Shown piece after piece: positions 1 to 8,900 of a DNA stretch of 64,000 nt (the first letter of the stretch is position 1; each line of letters begins with the position of its first letter). Origin of the DNA: Sneathiella glossodoripedis JCM 23214 (GTDB lineage: Bacteria; Pseudomonadota; Alphaproteobacteria; Sneathiellales; Sneathiellaceae); the NCBI RefSeq assembly GCF_000616095.1, contig NZ_BAMS01000001.1, positions 1,116,001 through 1,180,000 of the forward strand, written 5' to 3'. The translations under genes were made by a program, and so were the position numbers. The notes below the pieces were generated by a model. That model was not told the origin of the DNA. It searched no databases and saw nothing but the letters and a program-made list of their open reading frames with translations.

Positions 1-225
1 ATATTTGTCAATTTCACTTTCCAATTGGAAAGCGGATAGAGTGACTTTGAGCAATGTCCGATTTTTCATCAAATCTTCTACGGATTTGATGTTTACGATT
101 TCTTCTTTGAAGGTTTCGATGTCGCGTGCAGTCGTTGGCTGGGATTCAAAGAGTTTCATGTGAGACTCTTTTTGGTCATTGGCCAATTGATACCAAAGGA
201 GTGAACTATTTCCGCTTAACTGCAT
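1..225 (-). CDS. DUF1217 family flagellar-locus protein (partial)
   Basis: This is the first 75 codons of a leftward gene whose 3' end lies outside the window. It reads in frame from an ATG at 225 (MQLSGNSSLLWYQL...) to the window edge without a stop. The segment with FESQPTTARDIETFKEE followed by SVEDLMKNRTLLKVTLSAFQ resembles the repeated unit of DUF1217 proteins, which in alphaproteobacteria lie beside flagellin genes; their biochemical role is not established. It starts 9 bp after the flaF stop, so it is probably cotranscribed with flagellin and flaF. The assignment rests on the short visible part and the locus. Confidence 0.7.
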   Translation of the reverse strand, partial: MQLSGNSSLLWYQLANDQKESHMKLFESQPTTARDIETFKEEIVNIKSVEDLMKNRTLLKVTLSAFQLESEIDKY

Positions 226-233
226 TTCATCAC

Positions 234-644
234 CTAGATCGAAATTTGTGTTCCCACTTGTTCCTGAGGCTGGTGAACAGGGTCGTTTTTCTGCTTTGCA
301 GCTGAGCGAAGGCCATGCATGATATTTTTGTTCACTGAAATGAGTGGCTCCAGATCAACATTGCCTTTCATCGCAGAAGGCGTAAATCTTTCAACCCACA
401 GTGCCAAAGAAATCAAGCCGGCTTTGGTTTCCGTGTTCAATCCGTTTTCTTCTGAAACGAGATCAGCTTTAAGTGTTAACCATAGCTGTGAATTTCTAAA
501 TAAAGAGTTAATGCGGGCGGCTGGTGTGGCGCCGCTGTGGTTGGCTTGTTCCAACTCCCGTGTGATTTCCGCAAAAAGGCGGTATTCTGTCTGGGCAGGT
601 TGTTCGGCCGAAAGGTTGGCCTTTTTGTAAGCTTCAAAATACAT
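234..644 (-). CDS. flaF: Flagellar biosynthesis regulator FlaF
   Basis: A 136-aa protein beginning MYFEAYKKANLSAEQ. It matches the FlaF family in length and in its conserved features: the N-terminal Y.A.. segment, the ETRLFAEITRELEQA-like helix, the LWLTLKADL stretch and the SLALWVERF helix. In Caulobacter FlaF is needed for flagellin synthesis and opposes FlbT; that role is taken from the family. It sits directly downstream of flagellin and upstream of the DUF1217 gene, all on the minus strand. A terminator-like hairpin between flagellin and flaF may make flaF expression lower than flagellin. The C-terminus after about residue 118 is polar and probably unstructured. Confidence 0.9.
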   Translation of the reverse strand: MYFEAYKKANLSAEQPAQTEYRLFAEITRELEQANHSGATPAARINSLFRNSQLWLTLKADLVSEENGLNTETKAGLISLALWVERFTPSAMKGNVDLEPLISVNKNIMHGLRSAAKQKNDPVHQPQEQVGTQISI

Positions 645-692
645 CGTAAAATCCAGTCACATAAGATAGGGAAAAACACCAATATGGTGAGA

Positions 693-723
693 GAAAAGAG
701 ACGACCAGTAATCTGGCCGTCTC
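693..723 (-). terminator. Intrinsic terminator after flagellin
   Basis: On the minus strand the sequence forms GAGACGGCCAG / CTGGTCGTCTC around a four-base ATTA loop and is followed by TTTTCTC. It lies 14 bp after the flagellin stop and before flaF. The short T tract suggests partial termination, which fits a much more abundant flagellin message than flaF message. Confidence 0.65.
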
Positions 724-737
724 CTTTATGTGACTGA

Positions 738-1886
738 TTAACGGAACAGACCCAGGATAGACTGAGAAGCCGCGTTCGCGATAGACAGGGACTGAATGCC
801 CAACTGTTCTTTTGTCTGTTCTGACTGCAGTTTCGCAGAAACTTCAGCCAGGTTGGCATCAACAAGAATGCCCAGACCTTCTTCAATCTTGTCTGTCAGA
901 ACCTGAGTAAACTCAGCCTGACTTTCAAGCCTGTTCGCCGCTGTACCGAGCGTGGTGAGCACACTACCGATTGCGGTTTTCGCGGCATCAACCGCGGCGA
1001 TACCACCACCGCCGACACCATCTGCTGCTGTAACACCACCTGCAACACCATTTGTTGTTGTAATGGTTTGCCCGGCGGCTATAACATCGACAACACCATC
1101 TTCCCCAATATTGACCGTTAGGCCGGCTTCGGTTCGCATTGCGGACGCCAGATTACCGATCATTTCCTGGAATGATTCAGCAGCTGTATCGATCTGAACC
1201 CCATGAACATATGTGCCGTTAGCTTCATCCGGAGATGAGGTCAGTGCAGTCGCACCTTCATAGAATTCAAAAATATGTGTTTCACCACCAAAAGCGAATG
1301 TCAGGGTGTTACCAGAAGAAATTGACAGTGAGTTATCCAGTGTCAAAGTTGTTTTCTCTGATGACAGATCAAGACCATTGATACCGAGACCTGTAGTTGT
1401 TGCGTTCTGTTCAGCAATAGACAGAGTTGCACCACCAAGGCCCGTCAGAACCGTCATGCCAGATGTTGTTCCACCATTGTCAATCAGGTTAATGCCGTTA
1501 AATTCTGCGGACGATACGATTGTCGTGATCTGGCTTACCATTTCATCTGCTTCATCTTGCAGGATAGTAACATCCAGACCATCATTTTGGGCCTGAGTGA
1601 TTTTAGCCTGCATGTCAGTCAACTGATCAGAAACCTGAGTTGCTGCAGCAAGCGCCATGTTCAATGTAGCTGTACCGAAGTTCAGGCCTTCCTGAACAGC
1701 TTTCAGTGCGCCAACATCACCACGCATGCCCTGCGCAATCACGAAAGTAGACGGATCGTCAGTTGCACTGCCGATTTTCAAACCAGACTGAATCTGAGAC
1801 TGAATAGTTGTCAGATTGTTCTGTGTGCTTGAAAGTGACCGCAGTGCGGCCATAGCGTTTGAGTTGGTATTAACTGAAAAAGCCAT
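738..1886 (-). CDS. Flagellin
   Basis: A 382-aa flagellin, the filament subunit. The N-terminal D0/D1 region (MAFSVNTNSNAMAALRSL, then QSGLKIGSATDDPSTFVIAQ and LKAVQEGLNFGTATLNMA) and the C-terminal helix (SLSIANAASQSILGLFR) are characteristic of alphaproteobacterial flagellins. The middle 200 residues are Gly/Thr/Ala-rich variable domain. I chose the ATG at 1886 because AGAGGAAT lies just upstream and the longer frame to 1973 adds residues with no flagellin similarity. No Sec signal is expected, since export uses the flagellar type III system. The genes around it (flbT upstream, flaF downstream) are its usual post-transcriptional regulators. Alphaproteobacteria often carry several flagellin paralogues; only one is visible here. 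Confidence 0.95.
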   Translation of the reverse strand: MAFSVNTNSNAMAALRSLSSTQNNLTTIQSQIQSGLKIGSATDDPSTFVIAQGMRGDVGALKAVQEGLNFGTATLNMALAAATQVSDQLTDMQAKITQAQNDGLDVTILQDEADEMVSQITTIVSSAEFNGINLIDNGGTTSGMTVLTGLGGATLSIAEQNATTTGLGINGLDLSSEKTTLTLDNSLSISSGNTLTFAFGGETHIFEFYEGATALTSSPDEANGTYVHGVQIDTAAESFQEMIGNLASAMRTEAGLTVNIGEDGVVDVIAAGQTITTTNGVAGGVTAADGVGGGGIAAVDAAKTAIGSVLTTLGTAANRLESQAEFTQVLTDKIEEGLGILVDANLAEVSAKLQSEQTKEQLGIQSLSIANAASQSILGLFR

Positions 1887-2200
1887 AATATAATTCCTCT
1901 TTCTAAGGTTTGTCGCTTTAGCGACGGACGCGGCTCTTTTGAGCCCCGGTTTGCTTTGAAACCGTGATACCAATATGAGAGGAATTTCCTAACAAGGTCT
2001 TAAGAGATATATTGGATTTTATCTAATGTGTCTTTTTTAGTTTTAACTAATTGTTTTTGTTGAATTTATTTTTGTTTATGTGTGTCTAATTTTAGCGCTG
2101 AAACAGCTTGATAGGTGGCTAGAATTGCATAAATAAAGCCGAGCAGCGCACAAAAATTAACATCACAAATGCGATTGTCAGGAGCGTGATTCCAAAGAGT
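1887..2200 (-). promoter_or_regulatory. Flagellin upstream/leader region (no element identified)
   Basis: This 314-bp AT-rich stretch between flbT and flagellin should hold the flagellin promoter and 5' leader, the target FlbT binds in Caulobacter. I see a good Shine-Dalgarno just before the flagellin ATG. I could not find a convincing sigma-54 site (GG-N10-GC) or sigma-28 site, and I see no small ORF in it. Confidence 0.4.
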
Positions 2201-2572
2201 TTATTCTTTGATCACTTTTTGCAGGAGTTTTAGACCGTTATAGAAGTTTTTCTCTCCCACAAGGCCGACAACTTCAAAAATCAGCTCACGCAGAGCTTCA
2301 TCATCCGTGGCGAGAAAGGCCATTTGAGCGGCTTCCTGAAAGTTTTTGTAATGTACCGCATGATTTTGGGGCTCGATATACATCATCTGAACCTGCATAT
2401 AGACGTTATGCAGTGGTGTCGTCACCTGATCGGGGAGCATGATGTCTCTTTCGCGCATGATCGAAGCGTCGTTTTCCAACGAGAAATGCATCGCTTTTGC
2501 GCTCGTATTGGTGATCACTGCCCCATTGACGATAATTTTCTCGCCTGCAGGTATTCTGAATTTCAATGACAT
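2201..2572 (-). CDS. flbT: Flagellar biosynthesis repressor FlbT
   Basis: A 123-aa protein starting MSLKFRIPAGEKIIVNGAVI. The pattern PxGEK..VNGAV, then the RERDIMLPDQVTTP segment and NVYMQVQMMYIEP, is the FlbT family signature. FlbT binds flagellin mRNA leaders and represses translation or promotes decay until the hook is assembled (known from Caulobacter). Length and both ends agree with family members. It lies upstream of flagellin on the same strand with a 314-bp gap, so flagellin probably has its own promoter. It diverges from the giant RTX gene, and the two share the 2573-2926 intergenic region. Confidence 0.92.
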   Translation of the reverse strand: MSLKFRIPAGEKIIVNGAVITNTSAKAMHFSLENDASIMRERDIMLPDQVTTPLHNVYMQVQMMYIEPQNHAVHYKNFQEAAQMAFLATDDEALRELIFEVVGLVGEKNFYNGLKLLQKVIKE

Positions 2573-2718
2573 CTATGTTGCCCCCAACTTAGCTATGCAG
2601 TGAATTGTAACACAAATTTAGCGATTGATTCCATGGACTTGTCAGCCAACCAAACGCAGTTACAGTTTTCAACCTGCAGATGACACTTTATATATATACA
2701 AAAATTTTGCAAATCCCC

Positions 2719-2801
2719 TATCCCCAAAAAGGGCGACAAAAAATTGAATAGAAATTCGATAAAATTGTAAAAAAACTCTATTCGTCACCCAAATGGGGTA
2801 T
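2719..2801. repeat. Large imperfect inverted repeat upstream of RTX gene
   Basis: The left arm (2719-2752) contains CCCC, A-run, GGGCGAC and GAATAGA; the right arm (2777-2801) is its reverse complement with TCTATTC, GTCACCC and GGGG. The left arm has eight extra bases (AAAAAATT) between GGGCGAC and GAATAGA. Each arm also contains a smaller CCC...GGG palindrome. It lies midway between divergent flbT and the RTX gene, in a 354-bp AT-rich gene-free region. It could be a pair of operators for a dimeric regulator or an mRNA structure; the sequence does not decide. Confidence 0.6.
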
Positions 2802-2881
2802 GACAGATCTTGGCGAAATCACTAGAGTCCCCCACAATCGTAAAAATATTTGTGCCTATGGTTGCGCATTTTGTTTAAGGG

Positions 2882-2899
2882 CTGCCGGTCGTTACGGCA
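2882..2899 (+). promoter_or_regulatory. Hairpin in the RTX 5' leader
   Basis: CTGCCG and CGGCAG pair around a GTCGTTA-type loop 27 bp before the RTX start codon. The stem ends well ahead of the weak AGGA ribosome-binding site at 2915-2918. It may stabilise the leader or regulate initiation; this is inference from position alone. Confidence 0.35.
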
Positions 2900-2926
2900 G
2901 GCAGAATTGGGAATAGGATTAAAATT

Positions 2927-5900
2927 ATGGCTAAGACAGAAAACGGCATCATTAGCGGAAGCTCAGCTGGTACGGTTGTTGAAGTTGAAGGCGGACAGAA
3001 TATTCTGATTGATGTGACAAGCCTGATCTTGTTGTATTTTCTCAGGAAGGCAGTGATCTGGTAATCACGAACATTTCCGATGGTCAGAAAATCGTCCTGG
3101 AAGGCTTCTTCTCTCAGGCTGGCGGCGAACTTCCACCGCAACTGACACTGGCTGATGGTTCCGTGATCTCCGCAGAAGAGGTCACAGGTCTGGTTGAGAA
3201 TTTTGATCCCGGTCAGGTGGCACCTGCCGCAGGCCCCGGAGCTGGCGCAAATGGCGGCGGCGCAAACTTTAGTGCCTATGGCGACGATGGTATCGGCGAA
3301 GGCATTGGAATTTCTGGTCTGCTGGACCAACTGATCTTGGCTTCCCACCCAATGAGCCAATTGAAGATCTGGTCGCGATTCCAGGACAGCCTGAATTACT
3401 GCTGAACGAAATTGGCATGGGCACAATGATTCTGGGTCCACGCTATAATGACGATGGCCCAAGTGATATCGTTACCTTTGCCGTCGTGGAAGAAGGCCCA
3501 AGCCTTTATCAGAAGCTGGTTGAACTTGATAGTCCAGCAGTTGACTCATTCCTGGAACTGTCAGGCGGTGTCGTTGATTTCGTTGAAATGCGTAACGCGA
3601 CAGGTGAAACCCAGTCAACAGCAGGAAATGGCCCATCAACAGTGGGTGAAGGTGTAACGACACTTTCCATTATCGGACCGGACGGGGACCCCGTTTCCTT
3701 TGATCTGCCCACACTAGAGATTGCACCGGGCGGACAGCTTGTTGTCTTGCAGGCCGTGCAAGAAGGTGAAGAAGACCCGGTTGTTGAGACTCTCTACCTT
3801 GTTTTTGATGCCGCTGGAAATATCACAGATTTCGGCTCCATTCCGGGTGTGGGTGACTGGCCGATGGGCGAGGACACAACAGATCCGCTTGGTGTGCTAT
3901 TGACTTGGTCACTGGGTGGTGATGTCGGGCAAGTTGATACGTTCCTTGCCAATGGCGCGCAGTTTGTACCACCTGCATTGAATGCCGGCTGGACGGGTGT
4001 GCCAGAAACGCCTGCTATTTTGGATATTTTTGGCGATAGCGACACATTTAGTGGTCAAATTTCCACTCAGGAAGTGGTGAGTGAGTCAATTTTTGACGCC
4101 TACGCGCCGATCACGCTTGACCAGATCGTTGCAGAAGGTCCGCTGGGCGAAGACTTTTTCCATGATATCAATGTGAACAATATTTTCTCTCGCGTTGATA
4201 ACTTCGATTCCAACACCGCGGGCGATTGGACAACCAATCAGTCACATACAATTGGACTGGTTAATGATGGGTATGATCCTAATCCACAGGACCCATATAA
4301 CGATGACATGAACCCTGGTCAGCCTGCAGGGCCAATCCCGGGTGTAGATGAAGAAACTGACAATAATGGTCAAAACGTCATCCTTATGGGGGATGGCGAA
4401 GACGATTCAGCCTTTATCAACGAAGATGGTGTCGTTGAAGGCGGTCGCGGTCAGGACTTTATCATTGGCGATGAAGGCTCTAACACGCTCGATGGCGGTG
4501 CCCACAATGACTTCCTTGATGGCGGTGCTGGTAACGACATGATGTATGGCAATAGTGGCGGTGACGTCATTATTGACGATGAAGGCAATGATATTCTGAT
4601 CGGTGGTACCGGTACAGATGTCCTCTTCGGTCGCCGTGGCGCTGGCGATGCCATGTATGGTGGCTATGGTAATGGCGGCTTCATCCTAACCAAAGCGTTT
4701 GACAGCATGTATGGCGGCTACGGCAACGGTGGCATTACTGAAATCGGCGACGAAGATGGCGCATTTGAACCCGGAACTGGCGATATTCTCGTCGGTGATG
4801 AAGCCTTCTTTGATGACATGTATGGTGGTTACGGGAATGATTTCCCAATCCAGCGTCTTGTGACTGTAGACAGCATGTATGGTGGTTACGGCAACGACAT
4901 TGGTAGCCCGCAGGATTACATGCGCGATATTATTGTTGCAGGTGACGGATCAGACGTCATCTTTGGCGACAATGCAAATCTGTCTGAAGTTAGCGGTCCT
5001 AGCACATATGGCCTGTATTTTGGGTTGCTTTTTGAACTCGATGATTTCGGACCGCGTGAATTTAACAACTATCTGCGCAACTACACCGAATATAACTACG
5101 GTGGCGCTGACCTGATTTACGGTGGTTGGGGCAATGACTTCATCTTTGGTCAGGGCGGTGATGACCTGATTCTGGCAGGTCATGGAAATGACGTGGCTGC
5201 AGGTGGTAGCGGCGATGACAAAATCCGGGGTAATTCCGGTGAAGATACGCTTTACGGTGGTCACGGCGAAGACACCATGTTCGGCGGTAATGACAATGAC
5301 TTCATGCAAGGCAATGAAGGCAATGACATTATGTACGGCGATAGCGGTTCTGACGACATGTACGGAAATGCTGGTAACGACATCATGTATGGCGGAACCG
5401 GGTACGACAGCATGTATGGTAGCTCCGGCAACGACATTATGTATGGAGGCTCCGGCGGCGACTACATGTATGGCGGTAGCGATGAAGACACCATGTATGG
5501 TGGCTCAGGCTACGATAACATGTATGGTGGATCTGACGATGATCTGATGTATGGCGGCAGCGCCAGTGATCGTATGTATGGTGAAAGTGGCAATGACGTC
5601 ATGTATGGCGAAAGTGGCAATGACTCCATGTATGGCGGTACAGGCGATGACAGCATGTATGGTGGTGCCGGCAATGACGACATGTTCGGTCAGGACGGTG
5701 CGGACCTGATGTATGGCGGCACAGGCAGCCAGGACACTATGAGCGGTGGCGCCAATAACGATGTCATGTATGGTGACAGCGGCCAGTTCGGTTCAATCGG
5801 TGACAATGACATCATGGACGGCGATAGCGGCGATGACATCATGTATGGTGAAGGCGGCGCCGATAGCATGTTGGGCGGAACAGGCAATGACGACATGTTC

Positions 5901-8900
5901 GGCGGTGATGGCGCAGACACCATGTTCGGTGATGACGGCGGCATTGGCTGGTGGGAAGGTGGCGATGACACCATGCGCGGTGGATCCGGTAATGACACCA
6001 TGTTCGGTGAAGGCGGCGCAGACACCATGGGTGGTGGTTCAGGCGATGATTACATGGGTGGTGGTTTTGGAAACGACAACATGCAAGGTGGGTCAGGTGC
6101 CGACCGTATGAATGGTGATGAAGGCGATGACATCATGTTCGGTGATGACGGCGCCGATAGCATGCAAGGCGGTGTCGGTGATGATTCCATGCTTGGTGAT
6201 GCTGGTGATGACTTCATGTCGGGTGGTGCCGGAAACGACTATATGGAAGGCGGCGCTGATAATGACACCATGGATGGTGGTGACGCCAATGACGTCATGT
6301 TCGGTGACGCTGGTCACGACAGCATGGACGGTGGTGATGGCTCCGACTACATGGAAGGCGGCGATGGCGCTGACACCATGGAAGGTGGAGCTGGCTGGGA
6401 TAGAATGTTCGGCGGCGACGGTCATGATATCATGTCAGGCGGCACGGGCGGTGATTATATGGAAGGTGGCACCGGCAATGACGATATGCATGGCGGAGAA
6501 GGTCGCGACTTCCTGCTTGGCGGCATAGGCGCGGATAGCCTTTTCGGTGATGCCGGTGATGACGAAATGTACGGTGAGGCCGGTGACGATGTCATGAGCG
6601 GCGGTGCCGGTAATGACTTTATGTATGGCGGTACTGGTAACGACCAGATGGCTGGCGGTGATGGTAACGACGTCATGTATGGTGGCTCAGGCAGCTCCGA
6701 TAGCATGTTCGGTGACGCTGGTGACGACATCATGTTTGGCGATAACGGCGACCAAGACAGCAACGGTGACGACGACCATATGTATGGCGGCTCCGGTAAC
6801 GATTACATGCTTGGCGGCGGCGGTAACGACGCAATGCATGGCGGTACCGGTAACGACACAATGGACGGCTGGACCGGTGATGACCTGATGTATGGTGGTG
6901 AAGGCGCAGACACCATGTTTGGTTTTGAAGGTGCCGATACCATGTCAGGTGGCGCTGGTAATGACGAAATGCACGGCGAAGATGGTGACGATCTGATGTA
7001 TGGCGGTGCAGATAACGACGTCATGTTTGGCGGCAACAATAACGACGAGATTCATGGTGGTACTGGCAACGACTATATAAGCGGTGGCACAGGTGATGAT
7101 GTCATGGATGGCGGGTCCGGAGCGGATAGCTTGTTTGGTGGCGCCGACGCGGATTCTATGTCCGGCGGAGATGGCAGTGACCTCATGGATGGCGGTACTG
7201 GTGCTGATACCATCTTCGGTGATGACGGTGCAGACGTTATGTACGGTCAGTTTGGTGACGACGATATGAGCGGCGGTACCGGTAATGATCTGATGTATGG
7301 CGGCGCTGGTAATGACTTAATGTATGGCGGTACCGGCAATGATGAACTGGATGGTGGCTTCGGTGATGATACCATTCATGGTGGTGCCGGTGCTGACTTC
7401 ATGCTGGGCCATCGTGGCGATGACCTGATGTTCGGCGGCGCTGGAAACGACTTCATGCTTGGTGAAGATGACAATGACACAATGTCTGGTGGTACTGGCG
7501 ACGACTTTGTGGACGGGGGTGCTGGTGATGACCTGATGCTTGGTGGTGAAGGTGAAGACGTTATGGTTGGCGATAGCGGGGCAGACACCATGTCGGGCGG
7601 TACCGGTAAAGATACTTGGTTGGTGAGGCTGGTGACGACGTCATGGACGGTGGTGCTGGCGACGACCGAATGGAAGGTGGCACCGGCAATGACCAGATGA
7701 CTGGCGGTGATGGCGTAGACACCATGTTTGGTGGTTCAGGCAGCTCCGACACCATGTTTGGTGACGCTGGCGACGACATCATGTTTGGCGACAATGGCGA
7801 CGAAGACAGCATTGGTGATGACGACCATATGTATGGCGGCGCGGGTAATGACTTCATGCTCGGCGGCGGCGGTAACGACGCAATGTTTGGCGGTACCGGT
7901 AACGACGATATGGACGGCTGGACCGGTGATGACGATATGCACGGCGGCGAAGGCGAAGATTTGATGCTTGGCCAGGACGGTGCTGACACCATGTCAGGTG
8001 GCGCTGGAAATGACGAAATGCTCGGCGAAAATGACGACGACGTCATGGATGGCGGAACTGGTGACGACTGGATGTATGGCGGTGCCGGTAACGACTATAT
8101 GGAAGGCGGCGAAGGTGCTGACCTGATGTATGGTGATGATTTCATTGGAAATGGTCCGGTTATCCAGCTCGTCGGTGGTGGCCTGTATGGCGGCGGCCTG
8201 TACGGCGGTGAATTGACCTTCGGCAATGACACCATGTTCGGTGGTGACGGTTCTGACATCATGTATGGTGATGGTGGAAGCAATGAGGATTCCGGTGGCG
8301 ACGACCTGATGTATGGCGGTGCTGGTGATGACCTCATCCTCGGTGAAGGCGGCGACGACACCCTGTTCGGCGGTGAAGGCCACGACTTCATGGAAGGTAA
8401 CGCTGGCAACGACGTTATGGCCGGTGGCGAAGGTCACGATGACATGCTCGGCGGTGGCGGAAATGACATTATGGACGGCGATACCGGCAATGATGTGATG
8501 GATGGCAATTCTGGCCATGACATCATGTCAGGTGGTGCTGGCCATGACAACATGGATGGTGGCGGTGGTGCTGACACCATGACAGGTGGTGCCGGTCGGG
8601 ATCTCATGTATGGTGGAAGTGGTGCCGATTCCATGGAAGGTGGAAGCAGTCGTGACACCATGTATGGCGGTTCCAACTTTGACACTATGGATGGCGGCCG
8701 TGGTCGTGACCTGATGTATGGTGGAAGTGGTGGCGACGACATGAGTGGTGGTCGCGGACATGACACCATGTATGGCGGTTCTGATGATGACACCATGCAA
8801 GGCGGTCATGGACATGACGTCATGTATGGTGGTGACGATTACGATGCCATGTATGGTGACGCCGGCAATGACGCTATGTATGGCGGTGAAGAAATTGACA

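Noticed and set aside
2099-2140. TGGCTAGAATTGCAT-like sequence as a sigma-54 promoter for flagellin
   Set aside because: The spacing between GG and GC is 8 rather than 10, and it lies on the strand opposite to the flagellin gene.
5690-8800. Many long open frames on the minus strand opposite the RTX array, rich in Ser/Pro/Met or Val/Thr/His
   Set aside because: They are mirror translations of the 27-bp repeat and have no independent start signals or family similarity.
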